Notes under the pieces: generated by a model
The model's database searches: none
What the model saw: only the letters and a program-made list of their open reading frames with translations
Told to the model about the DNA's origin: nothing
Shown: positions 13,401-25,559 of the stretch, in pieces
Layout: each line of letters begins with the position of its first letter
How positions within the stretch are numbered: the stretch's first letter is position 1
Translations under genes and position numbers: made by a program
NCBI RefSeq assembly: GCF_014851395.1
Contig: NW_024044681.1
Span: 4,962,433-5,026,432 of the forward strand
Length of the DNA: 64,000 nt
Source of the DNA: Micropterus salmoides
Taxonomy: Eukaryota; Chordata; Actinopteri; Centrarchiformes; Centrarchidae
Reading direction: 5' to 3'

Positions 13401-15421
13401 TTGCAGCAGGCCTGGCAACACTGCGAGAGCATCACCCACTATGGACTTGCTCACCCGTGGGTACTGGCATTAATCTCGGTCACTTCTCAAAGCAGAAATA
13501 CCTTCCCAACGCACCCTGAGCCCTCTGGTCTACTGCCCTAACAGCAGCCCCTTCCGGTTCGCCTGTCCTCCCCAGCCCAGAGCCTCTGCACCTCTGCAGT
13601 GTTGTGCACGCCTGGGTGAGGCCGGTCGGTCTTGGTGGTGAGGCGTTTAATACTGTTATCACGGCCTCTTAACTTCCCTCTTAGTCCAAAACTCTCTGTC
13701 TGTCCCACTGGGCGTGACTTTCAGACATCTTTGAACCACAGTGTGGGAACAGTTGTCCTTGAGGACAGTGGTGGGGATGTTCATGGAGCAGAATGAGGAT
13801 GCTTCTTCAGAGGCGTTGGCATTGCCGGCAATTGCCTTGTGTTTTTATTAGGTGGCGGTCACACAAGGCCTGCAGTCATACAGGGCGTGAGGACAGACTA
13901 GGGATGATATTGTATTAGATCTTCGGGCGACTGTTAATCTGCAACCTTCTCCAGCATCTTTACGACTGTCCGTCCTTCCGCTTGCTGTCCTTCAGGATGC
14001 TCAGGGCTCATTTTCTGCCATTTTAGCCTTTCTGTATGCAGCACCCTGTATTTGGTAGTTTTAGATTTTGGATTTCATTATGGCTTGTTTTTTAAAATGT
14101 CTTTTGAAATTGCCATCAGAAAATAAAATAATGAATGTGTTCTCTAAAGATTTTAAGATCCCAAATTGAGCTAAATGAATTATTAGATTTGGTAACTTTA
14201 TTAATCCCCAGAGAGGACACTGGTCACCCATTCACAGTGACAAAAGCCAGACAGGTTGCAGCAGACACAAACTAACAGTTATTCCAGAGAACAGCTAAAA
14301 AACAGCAATGAAACACCCACACAGGGGGTAAAACTAAAGTAAATATTGTTATCCTGCTCTTGGGTCCTCTTTAAAAAGATAATCCAGTTTGAAAACTTAT
14401 TTTCAAGCTCATTTTCTGTCTGAATATTACAGCCTTTCTGTATGATCATCTGCTTTAATGGAAACATTTGATATAAGAATTACATTGCTGCAAAATCAAA
14501 CAGACAATTTCGAAGGCCAGTTTGGGTAATGATTTTAATGTTGGCAACTTGGCACTGAAGACTTTATTTTTGTGGTTTCATTACCAAAATAATTTTTAAG
14601 GGAAAGTAATACACAGCACAGCTATTTCATTTTGAATGTTAGTGTGTTAGCTTGCTAATCATAACTGCTGTTTTCCTCAAACATCTGACTTTCTCATAAG
14701 CTTTGATCTTTTATAAACTACTATGTCGTTTAATCATATTAACTGTTAACAATGAATAAATATACTGTATTATCATCAATTAACTGGCATGAATCTTGAA
14801 GATTTATTCCAGAAATTAGCTTTAGCCTACTGCATCGGCAAAGAATCAAAGACATGCATTCATACACATGGTGTGCCACAGCGATAATCACTCTAAGAAT
14901 CTAGGTTGACTGTATAAGATGATTATTGCATGTATTGCACATATGCAGGCTCACGTCAGTTTGACAGAAGGCAATAAGACATAATATAGTGCTTGTTAAA
15001 GGAAAAATGCATTAAAGGAAAGAAGTCAAAAGAGAAGAGATCAGACAAAAACCTCATCACCCCCGACAAAGCGAGCACCAGCAGCAATCCTGGACGACAT
15101 CTGTGTGTGTAATTATTAAAACACAGCCAGGCAGCTATCAGCTTGGTGTGAAATCTCTGTTACAATGAGTAAACATGGCAAAGAGGAAGCGCCCGGTCCA
15201 ACCAGGTGTGGTAGGTGGAGGAACATGTGTGAGGGTGTCATGGAATTTTTTTTCTAATACAGTTGTTTTCTTAAAAAGTAAACAAGTTCTTTGAGCATGA
15301 ATATGTCATTTATGAAAACCAGAAACATGCAGCAGCATGAAACAAACCAGTGTTTGATCATTAATATCAATGCGCAATTACTGATTTTCACTCGAGCATG
15401 GTAACACTCAATGCTTGGCTA
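10476..15421. other. Non-coding DNA with pyrimidine-rich tracts
   Basis: No gene is supported. 12200-12480 is strongly pyrimidine-rich on the plus strand and ends in a CT dinucleotide run at about 12458-12481. 12840-12990 is also CT-rich. The frames across these tracts are low-complexity Ser/Leu/Phe strings. Other parts look like ordinary intergenic or intronic DNA. Confidence 0.5.
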
Positions 15422-15596
15422 CATTTACATTTATTTATTTAGCTGACGCTTTATACAAAGCGACTTACAATTACTAAGTATGTCAGAGGTCGCACGCCTC
15501 TGGGGCAGCTAGGGGTTAAGTGTCTTGCTCAAGGACACATTGGTGGATGTTTCACAGTGGGGAATTGAACCCGGGTCTCTCACACCAAAGTTTGTG
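15422..15596 (-). mobile_element. SINE-like dispersed repeat
   Basis: Contains the ACGCTTTATACAAAGCGACTT block typical of a common teleost repeat, then TAAGTGTCTTGCTCAAGGAC. Near the right edge GAATTGAACCCGGG is the reverse complement of a tRNA B-box-like sequence, so the element reads on the minus strand. The matching end, AAGTCGCTTTGGATAAAAGCG, recurs at about 48005-48050 in opposite orientation. Confidence 0.6.
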
Positions 15597-18500
15597 ACAG
15601 TTGCTGTTATACGGCGAAAATTAGTGGAGGAATAGGTTTTGCAGGAAATTGTTAGCCTGGCAGTAAAAGTAAGGTGAGGGTTACAGTTTGTCGGGTTATA
15701 ATGCTTCATCTTCTCAAGACAAAAAAGTATGTCTGTTGGTTCCCGGCTGCTTGAAAAGTGAAGGTGGTTTGTGCTAGCTAACAGGTACAAGCTTAGACTG
15801 AACTGGTGCACAACTCTGTACTGTACGTGCACTGTACATCCTGATAGTTAAATTATATTTCAGTTTCCTGGTTGTTAGGAAAAGAAAAGACAATGGTGAC
15901 CACAGCAAAGCAAATTAGTCCGAGGCTAATGAGGAGTCTTTTGGATTTTACTGTAAAAAATGAAATGGTTGATAATATTAAGGAGTTAATAAATATGCTG
16001 GTTTCTACAGGGTTTTCCCTGCCGTAAGGCTTAGGAGGTGGGGCCCAAAACTGCTTGGGTGCTGTGCCATGAATGTAAATTCATTGTGGAGAGCATGAAA
16101 ATTAAATTACTTTTTTTAAAATTACCAGACAAAAAGAATGGGCAAAGAGAATTGAAGTTGTTGTGGTTGCTTGTGGTGAAACAGCACCTTACCAAGACAC
16201 TTTATGCTGGTTTTTTAAAATTGAAAGGAACAGTACAATCATTAGTGAATTATTTTCATCCTCCTCTGCTGGACTTGGGTCATATGCTGCGGATCACTAG
16301 AGCTGAATCCATTTTGTGACAAGTGTGAAATGTCACAATTCAACACTAATGGAAATAACACAACTGAAGCTCTTCTCATCACGCTATTTGTAAGTTTCAG
16401 GGAGAATGGTCTAAAACATTAATTTCTTCCTCAGAGATCAGTGGCATATCATGAAAAAACCTCTTCTTGTCGGTAACATGCTCAGATGTGATGGAAGAGT
16501 CATGTCGACTGTGAGCGTTTAAAGTCAGCGGGGAGACAGAGGCTCCAGTGTGACGAGAGAGAGGCCTTTCTGTGCTGTGACTCAGATGAACACAGCAGTT
16601 GTTGGGGAAAAGGTCAGTGGATTTTGTTGGTATTCTGCAGCCGTGCGCTTTTTGGCAGAACACTTGACGGCGCAGCGGGCACTCGAGCTTGAAATGATGT
16701 TGCTTCCTCCGGCCAGGAGGCGATGGCTCCCATGCCACACAGCATACGCAGGACACCATAAATCCTACAGTGTAAATAAAGACCCGCCTCGCTCCACCAC
16801 GTCTCACTCCTTCTATGTCCTTATTCTTTTATAAACGCTGTCCTGTCTCTTTCTATTTTCACATCCTTCCCTCTCATTTCTCTCATTCTTTCTTGTGTTT
16901 ACTCCTCACTATCTTTTTGTTTCTTTTTCTCCAGTGATGTAGTGTCTGTTCGATTATCTCTGTCTTTTTATCCATGTACTTGTACTCCACGTCTTCTGCT
17001 CATCTGTGAAGTATTTTCTTTCTTAGTTATTATGTAAAACATTATCCCTGTTTTCATCTGACTTTGCAGCACTGAAATGCAGTTTGTGGCAGGTAGCTAT
17101 GGAAAAGAAAGGGAGAGTAAATCTCATTTAGTCACAGTTTGACTTTATTAACTGCACCACGGGAGGTGACAGAGGTTTATCCTTTGACAGATGTTCTGAA
17201 TGCTGCTTGCGGTGTTGGACCACTACCCCCGTCCTCCACATAAACACACGTATCCAGTCCGTAATTACAGGAGTACAACTCCCCGCAGAGCCTATACAGC
17301 ATTCAGGCCCAGCAGGTATTTCACTGTCATTTTCAAATTACTTTACTGCAGAAAATACTTTATTATATGTCACGCAACAAAACAAAATGATAAAAATCAC
17401 ATGCTTCTCAGACAGAAGTTGGCAAACCTTGATGTAACCAAGCCAAAAAAAAACAATACTTGTGTTGATGACTTGTGTTTGATGCAATCATACTGCATCA
17501 CTAATTGTTTAGTTAACTTTCAGTGACAGTGGAGGATCAGTCTAACATTTATATTTACTTCATTTATTGAAGTACGAAGCAGGGTTGCGTGTCTGGAATA
17601 CTTTTTAAAAAATTTAGACTGGCATATTTACTGTGGCTACGTTTTTAATTATTTAATTCCATTGTTTATTCCAGTGGCTTATGCTAAGCTATGGTAAACA
17701 TGGTGTTACTTCTTTTGGACAGCTGCTGTACTAAAACAGTCTGCCACTAGCTGTCCAGAAAATTTTACTTTATCTAACTAGTCAGCTAAGTGTTTAGGTT
17801 TAGATACAGTACACTGCTTATTTCCAGAGTTAAGCATGTCATTGATTTTCTGCATGATTCTTTAATCTGAAAGTAACCTCCACCAGCTCCATATGTTTGA
17901 GGATGAGTTATGCAGATTCCTGAGACTCTGTTTTGCTGCCCTTGGCCTGTTTGCAGTTTGGCAGGGGAGTGGCCTCCCCTCTTTTTCCAGAGGGGAGGAA
18001 TTTGCATTTTAGGCAAAGATTATTTATCAAGGCTTTTGTTCCAGGTTCCTGTCTCTTAATATCATTTCCATATCTTAACATTTAAGTACCTTCAGACTGG
18101 CTTTGACAGCAAAGTGGAACCTTGTGTTGTTCAGATAATTTAGAAGGCTCATTACTTGAATTTAATCTTTGAACAGCCCAGAAATACACATTATTCAGGA
18201 TTTGTTATTATTCTTTCAACTAGTGAATAAATCTGTTTTTATAAAGGTGATTTAATGCTGTGCTGTCAAATTCTTTGTCAGAGGAGCTCTCACTTTTTTC
18301 AAACAGTATATCCACTTTTAGAATAAACTCTGAATGTCATTCAGGAGTTTGTTCACTCTGTTGATCCTCATGGGAATGACATGTTGAGGAAATATGAACT
18401 CAAATATTTCACTGGTTGAATGCTTTTCTTTAAACACCTCACACTTATGAGTACATTTCAGCATGGCTGCTTAGGAAGTTAAAAGTCTAAGCTTGATCTG

Positions 18501-18935
18501 TGGCCAGTTTAACCCTTTGAACAAGTCAGGCCTTTTTATTAAAGGAGGAAGACGTCCTCTGCCGGTCAAAGTGGACTGAAGGTGAAGCTCATTCGTATAT
18601 CCAGAGGCACAGTGGCATGCACAATATTTTCTTTCTCAGGCTTTACAGCTTAGCTTGATTTATTGTTTGCAGACCGGAAAATGCAGAAAAGCACCAACAA
18701 GAACAGTGATGAATTGAAAAATTAATTACATTATACCGACAGGGAAGGAAAACCATTTAAAAGATTCAATCCACTGCTATCAGCCCTGCTCATTTTTAAA
18801 TCCTCCCATGTTGCATTTATACTGGATCATGTGTTATACTGTCTCCACTAATATTGAACTGCAGGTACTACATAGAGCCATATATCTTACTAATAATTAA
18901 TTTCTCTGCAATTCTCAATTCCAGCTAAACATGTT
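15597..18935. other. Non-coding DNA up to the assembly gap
   Basis: The longest frame (minus strand, 16397-16807) has no recognisable domain and no supporting splice context. Nothing else was recognised. The sequence stays AT-rich up to the gap. Confidence 0.45.
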
Positions 18936-19435
18936 NNNNNNNNNNNNNNNNNNNNNNNNNNNNNNNNNNNNNNNNNNNNNNNNNNNNNNNNNNNNNNNNN
19001 NNNNNNNNNNNNNNNNNNNNNNNNNNNNNNNNNNNNNNNNNNNNNNNNNNNNNNNNNNNNNNNNNNNNNNNNNNNNNNNNNNNNNNNNNNNNNNNNNNNN
19101 NNNNNNNNNNNNNNNNNNNNNNNNNNNNNNNNNNNNNNNNNNNNNNNNNNNNNNNNNNNNNNNNNNNNNNNNNNNNNNNNNNNNNNNNNNNNNNNNNNNN
19201 NNNNNNNNNNNNNNNNNNNNNNNNNNNNNNNNNNNNNNNNNNNNNNNNNNNNNNNNNNNNNNNNNNNNNNNNNNNNNNNNNNNNNNNNNNNNNNNNNNNN
19301 NNNNNNNNNNNNNNNNNNNNNNNNNNNNNNNNNNNNNNNNNNNNNNNNNNNNNNNNNNNNNNNNNNNNNNNNNNNNNNNNNNNNNNNNNNNNNNNNNNNN
19401 NNNNNNNNNNNNNNNNNNNNNNNNNNNNNNNNNNN
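18936..19435. other. Assembly gap of exactly 500 N
   Basis: Exactly 500 consecutive N. A round number suggests a placeholder of unknown true size. The right edge is a tandem repeat and the left edge is ordinary AT-rich sequence, so the missing DNA is probably more of the repeat. Frames spanning it are meaningless. Confidence 0.98.
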
Positions 19436-19766
19436 ACTAACACACAGATAAACACACACACTAACACAGATAAACACACACACACTAACACACAGATAAA
19501 CACACACACACTAACACACAGATAAACACACACACACAAACACACAGATAAACACACACTAACACACAGATAAACACACACACTAACACACAGATAAACA
19601 CACACACACTAACACACAGATAAACACACACACACTAACACACAGATAAACACACACACACAACACACAGATAAACACACACACTAACACACAGATAAAC
19701 ACACACTAACACACAGATAAACACACACACTAACACACAGATAAACACACACACTAACACACAGAT
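19436..19766. repeat. CA-rich minisatellite beside the gap
   Basis: Tandem copies of a roughly 20-26 bp unit of the form ACTAACACACAGATAAACAC plus a variable number of CA. Unit length varies through the CA count. The array runs into the N gap, so its full length is unknown. Confidence 0.9.
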
Positions 19767-21299
19767 GATCTCGGTGATTTCAGAGAGCAATCTTAATTAA
19801 CGGTACAGTTTCTGAGATGAAGCCCGTCTGGAGGCTGGAACTGAATTCTCCTGAGTGTTTTCACATATTTAGATCGATCGTGTCCAAAAATAAGGGTTAA
19901 TAACCCAGAAAAGAAATCCCAGATGAAAGGGTCAAATTTACAAGAAGAAAAATTCCCTGAAATTAAAGTCACAAAAATCTAAATCCCTCTGGTGTTTTCT
20001 TGTGAATGCGCCCGATCCAAGGCGAAGTCTCTGAGGTGCCTGATGGTGACTGTGGGCTGAACTCGCTGCTGAATCTGTTTGTGAAGTCTAACTTTCCACT
20101 GCACACAACGCACTGCAGACGTGTGTGTGATGTTGCAGCCTTGCAAAGTGAAGTTTCTCTCACAAATGTTTGAATACAGTGTCAGAGAATATTCAAGGTT
20201 TTAACTTTAAGATTTGTGATTATTAGTTTCTTCTAAATCTACCACAGTAATCTTTAAAACTGGCTCCTTTTTTCCTGTTACAGTGGACCTTATGTGCGGT
20301 TGGACCTTTCCATCTTAATCATGTTACAGATAAATGAAGAGCCCATAAAACACATCATAGAGAATCAGCCTACAATAACAACACTGGGAAGATATTTAGA
20401 GATTTACTCGACGCCAACGGGCCTCCCTGGCTCTGTCGGCCGCCACACTGTTAGATTTAGCCGTCAACGTGTCTTTAAACTCCTCGTATCCTGACACACT
20501 ACCACCGTGCGTCCTACTGGAGAAATACGAAGAATAACTCTGCCTGCACGGCCGAACACGCCACTTTTATGCCAACACTAATGAACCAGCGGTATCGACG
20601 ATCCCGGCAAACGACCCCACAGGTCAAACAGCTGAGTGTCCCTGCCAGCCAGTCAGAAGTCTCTCGGATGAGGGACAAAACGTCTTCTGACTTTAAGCTT
20701 CTTTGGATAACTCTGACCTGGAGGACTGAGAACCTTCACTGACATCTTTCTATCCTAATATCAGGATTGATGAAGACAAAAAAATATTTTTTAAACATCC
20801 AGACAAAAAAAGACCAGATAAGGAGATAATCAGCATGACCGAAATTCTTTTCACAAATTAAAGGCACAGTCGTGAGAAATACGTGTGCCCCAGCCTACGC
20901 TCACATTTTCAGGCCTCAGTAAGGTGCAGAAACTTACAGACACGTGTGTGGAACACGTCCTGTGGACGACTCTCAGGTATTTCTCTAACTCAAATCAGCA
21001 CATTACAGGAAACTCCCAGACTGGAGATTCAGGGCACAGATGCTCCAGCATTGCTCCACAAAACCCGTTACCACCCTGAGCACACTTGCTGGACCGGTTC
21101 CGTGCAGCCCCCTGCAGCGGGGGCAACTTTGTGCTTTTAATGGAGATGATGTTCCAAATTTAGTATGACTTCAACCTATTCATGTGACACATCCACATCA
21201 AGCTAGGATGCTCATGCTCACTAGATTTACCTAAACCAAACACAAAGACCAAGCGAGCTTACAGTCCAACACTGAGCACTCTGATTGTTGTGGACCGTC
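19767..21299. other. Non-coding DNA with a repeat fragment
   Basis: No gene recognised. At about 20675-20750 the blocks GGATGAGGGACAAAACGTCTT and GGATAACTCTGACCTGGA resemble the hairpin MITE at 43090-43303, so a related fragment lies here. The DNA is visibly richer in G+C than the side left of the gap. Confidence 0.45.
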
Positions 21300-22400
21300 A
21301 GCCCGTCCTGGGGCCTGCACCACGAAGCCAGTTCAGCATACCCAGGATATGTTTCAGTTATCTGGCTTCACTAACCCCGACAGTCGTGATCGGGATAAGC
21401 GGTGCCACGAAGCTGGTTATCAACTCGGTAAGTCAACCCAGCAGGGAGCATGTGCACATAAAAGAGGCGGTGCTAGCAGCAGATGACCAATCACAGACAT
21501 GAAGTCCACTGGCAGCAGAGCGTCATATTTTACGAACAAGTACTGAACTGTAACACTGCAGAAATACGACAGCATCACGGCTGCAGCTGACTCATGCAGG
21601 AGACGTGGTGAACGCCTAAATGAACAGTAGTAAAGCGTTGATCTGTGTTCTGATGAGCTGCAGGAAAATCTCAGCCTTGTTCTTTCAGCTCGGCTGTGTC
21701 GGCGTTTCCACATTTAAAACTCGGGTCGTTCCACCTCACTTCAAAAATGAGATTAATTTATTCAACACACTCAATCCAATCATTGTTCTAAATTAACTTC
21801 AGAAAGCAATGAAACAAAATCTCCTTCATGCCATAAAATGAGCTCAGATCGCTGGAAGACTGAATCTGAACATTCAGGCTGCTGGAAACGTGACCCGTCT
21901 CTGTGATAGACTTTCTAACCTAAAACAAACAGCCTACGCTTGTATTCAAATGGAGTATTTCAGTATCCCTGCCAAACCGCTCATATTATTCTGCCTCACA
22001 CAAGAAAAATGAAACCCGTTTATTTATTTTAGACAGACGTATTTAGGCTGTGTGAGACGACTGGGAGCAAATCAAAAATGTTAAACTCATTTCAAAGCCG
22101 TTAGAAGGTTTACAGTAAAAACCTGCAGGTCTACAGTGACCTGATGATGTCGCTGTAGAGTTTCCGTCTCACGGCTGCATCATGAAGCAGCCTATAAACA
22201 GTCTGTGGGACCTCCTACAGATGGTGACATCATTTTCCAAGAGAGCTGATTGGTCAGTAGGCGGCGTTTTCACAGAGTTGATCTCTAATCTGGATCAGCC
22301 GTTCAGCATCAGTTACCATGGCGATCTACCCCGGTAAGAAGTGAACCGATGCGCCCACAGACGGTGTCTTACCGGACGAAGCCCCCCCGCTGGTTTGAAT
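21300..22400. mobile_element. Probable MITE or MITE cluster
   Basis: The left part has two direct copies of a CCACGAAGC(C/T)(A/G)GTT block about 100 bp apart, a pattern I associate with a common teleost MITE. A segment near 22238 (AAGAGAGCTGATTGGTCAGT) recurs at about 51607 in a prob1-like gene intron, which shows it is dispersed. Exact borders and superfamily are not resolved. Confidence 0.4.
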
Positions 22401-24809
22401 GGAGAGCAGTGAAGCCAGTTTTGGACCAATAAAATACTACTACAGGGCTACTTCCTGTCGGCAGCAGCGTCTTCTGCGCATGATCGCGCAGCACAACCGC
22501 GGTGTAACGACGTAGAGCGGCGGCAGAAACAGCGTAGTCCTGGTAGCTGCTCCAACATGAAGTCTCAGAGAGTTTGAGTCGGATCGTCTCTGATTAATCA
22601 GCCAAACACCAACGCAGCGTCACTGATGGACCAATCGTTTCTGATTCGCTGAGAGTTTCTAATCTGAGCAGCATGGTTACATCCCTCATGTCTCAGGGTT
22701 TGGACCTCATTTCTGGGTCCATGCAGGCTTTGGTCGGCTTCACTGTTCGATCTCTGGCATACCCCCTTGGATGCGCCGCCATCTTTAAGACTGTCCTGCT
22801 TTCTTCTTCTTCTTGTTGGCAAACAATGACTTGAAGCATTCCTGCCAGCAGCTGGTGTGAAGTGAGTGTGGATCAGAATGACTCGTTTAAATCTTCTTCA
22901 TCATATTAGTTTTTCTGAAATATTCGCGTTCTTTCGCAGAGTAACCGTTAAACCAAAGTGAGGTCGTGTCATTCGGAGCGCTGGAATGATCTGACTGATG
23001 TTTGTTTTACCATCATGGATCTGAGTTCTCTTCCTTCCTTCCCTGTCTGAAGATGCTCCTGATCTGTAGGACGCCACGCAACCATAATCTAACCCTGATC
23101 CGATTACCCTACATGAATAAGGTCCTTCACCGGCCATGGGAACGATCATCAATGTTCACTGTCTTTATTAATAGTCCGATGTTTGATTTGTAACACGGTT
23201 CAATGAAACTGTTTGGAAATCCAGCTGCCAGTAACCATGGAAATGGAAACATGGCTCAGGTGCTGTTTTCACTTTTGACCACCAGGGGGCGTTCTGGCTC
23301 TTTTATTGAAAACTAAACGCAGCTGGTGTCTTCGGTTTCTTCCTCTCATCTGTGCATCTGGTCACAGTGATTAGGAAGATGGGAACAGAATCACTGCAGC
23401 TTTCAGACCCTGAACCAAGAGACGTTTCAGCGCTAAACATCTATTTAACACGATGAGTGTAACAGCATGCGGGTGACACCGTGTTCGAGACTTACTCAAC
23501 GCTCCACCTGTTGGATGGACCTTAAAGTTCAGCAGCTGGATTTCAGAGTCCCCCTGAAGTTCAGGGCAGGCGGGGATGTGGAGCAGCTAGCGGTTCTGAT
23601 TGGAGCACACCGGTCTGGGAGGTTCCAGGTATGTATTTAAAAAAACACTACCAAGGTCCCGAGTCCAGTCCGGTAGGGTATCGTAATCCATTTTTATCCA
23701 ATAACAGAAACCTTTCCACACAGACCCTGAGAGCTGGGGGGGGGTCGTCAGCCCAGAGACCCTAAACACCAAAGGGCCGCAGACATTCACTCTGAAAATG
23801 AGTCCGTGGACAGTTCTGGTTCTTCTGCTCATCACTGACGGAGACCGACACCAGTCCATCCAGATCCCACCAAAACCTTCCCCTTGGACCGGTTTCAGGT
23901 CTCCAGGACCTTCAGTGAAATAGTTTCTGGCCCAAAAGTCACTTCGGCCTGTTTAACTTTATGAAACAGAGTTGGCTTTTCACAATAAGAGCTTGAAACA
24001 GACGTTTGAATAAAGGAACAGAGTCAGATCGAGTATCTCAGTAGTGTTTAATGTGAAGGACTCGTTTACAACAGCACACCGCAGAACCACGTCTGGACCC
24101 AAACTTTACATTGAAACCAGCAGTTTGTCCTCTGCAGGACAACATAGATCTCAAGTCCTGTCAACTCTTGTGTTTTCTTCACTGAACCCCTTTTTTTAAA
24201 GTGTCCATTTAAAGTCTTTGGACTCTAATGACGGACTTTGTTTTGAAAAATAAACTGTTTTATTTTAAACTAAACTAAAATATATTAAAGTAAAACAAAA
24301 CACGTGAAACCGTTTACCTGGACGTCAGGAGGACACAGTGTAAACAGCATCATTTATATGGAGTTGGTCTCACACCATTACAAACTGGAGTCACTCCGGT
24401 TTCCAACACAGATCTGGTGCTAACTTGAACCTGCAGGCAGAACTGAGGGCTTACAACACAACACATATTGGAAATATATTGGAAACATATCAGCGTTCGT
24501 CACCTGTCTGTCTCAGTAGTACCTGTCTCTCTCTCTCTCTCTCTGTCACGTGACATGTCTCACCTCAGGCTCCACCCACACAGTTGGACGTGGCCTAACA
24601 CATCTGTCAATCATTGGTCCACTTCAGGAGACACCTGCTGACATCAGTGAGTGCACCTGAACGCATCACCCAACACCTGACGGGTGTGTCTTCAGGTAAA
24701 GACTCGTTTATCAGCGCAGCATCTGGATTGGTTCACGCCTACTTATGATGTCATCAGACTGTAGGGGGAGGAGCCTGAAATGTGACAGCCAAAGATGGGT
24801 AGATGTTTT
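22401..24809. other. Non-coding DNA downstream of mat2b
   Basis: No gene recognised. The mat2b 3' UTR and polyadenylation site must lie left of 25386. A TTTATT at 24259-24264 is a possible minus-strand AATAAA signal but is unproven. A short CT run lies at about 24527-24545. Confidence 0.4.
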
Positions 24810-24814
24810 CTCAT

Positions 24815-25384
24815 CTGTCTGTCTGTCTCCACCTATTTGTCTGTGTCTGTCTCCACCTGTCTGTCTGTCTGTCTGTCTTCATCCGTTTGTCTGTCTCCAC
24901 CTATTTGTCTGTATATGTCTCCACCTGTCTGTCTGTGTGTCTTCATCCGTTTGTCTGTCTCCACCTATTTGTCTGTGTCTGTCTCCACCTGTCTGTCTGT
25001 CTTCATCCGTTTGTCTGTCTCCACCTATTTGTCTGTGTCTGTCTCCACCTGTCTCCACCTGTCTGTCTGTCTGTCTCCACCTGTCTGTCTGTCTCCACCT
25101 GTCTCCACCTGTCTGTCTGTCTCCACCTGTCTGTCTGTGTGTCTTCATCCGTTTGTCTGTCTCCACCTATTTGTCTGTGTCTGTCTCCACCTGTCTCCAC
25201 CTGTCTGTCTGTCTCCACCTGTCTGTCTGTCTGTCTTCATCCGTTTGTCTGTCACCACCTGTCTCCACCCCTCTGTCTGTCTCCACCCGTCTGTTTTTCT
25301 GTCTGTCTGTCTCCCTCCACTCATCAGTCTGTCTGTCTCCACCCGTCTCCCTCCACTCGTCAGTCTGTCTCCCTCCACCCGTCT
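24815..25384. repeat. CTGT/GACA minisatellite in the mat2b 3' UTR
   Basis: Tandem array built from CTGT tetranucleotides interrupted by CCACCTATTTG, CCACCTG and TTCATCCGTTTG. TTCATCC blocks recur at about 24878, 24942, 25002, 25144 and 25236, showing a higher-order period of about 60-64 bp in part. Read on the minus strand the unit is GGTGGAGACAGACAG. It starts immediately after the mat2b stop codon and so lies in its 3' UTR unless polyadenylation is earlier. Long frames on both strands are repeat artefacts. Confidence 0.9.
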
Positions 25385-25385
25385 G

Positions 25386-25559
25386 TCAGTGGAAGACTGT
25401 CTGTCTCCAGCGTTTGTCCGGTGTGAACGGCCACAGACAGTCGATGATGGCGGAGGTGAAAGGTCGCGGCTCCACGCTCAGGTTCAGCAGCTCCAGGCGG
25501 GAACAGTTTAACTGGCTGTTGATCGGACGAAGAGTCGACGCCGCTGGCTGCTCCGTCAG
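25386..25559 (-). CDS. mat2b: mat2b exon 7 and stop
   Basis: 57 codons plus TGA (25386-25388). Begins LTEQPAASTLRPINSQLNCS and ends DKRWRQTVFH. Acceptor CTACAG|CTG at 25560/25559; an alternative AG 18 nt upstream would add six residues (LSVNLQ) that have no match in the mammalian protein. The last codons resemble the adjoining GACA repeat unit. Confidence 0.9.
   Translation of the reverse strand: MTEQPAASTLRPINSQLNCSRLELLNLSVEPRPFTSAIIDCLWPFTPDKRWRQTVFH

Noticed and set aside
16397..16807. 136-codon minus-strand frame
   Set aside because: No recognisable domain, no splice or promoter context, and a plus-strand frame of similar length overlaps it; probably chance.
18890..19605. Frames running into the N gap
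   Set aside because: They consist of unknown bases plus a CA-repeat translation.
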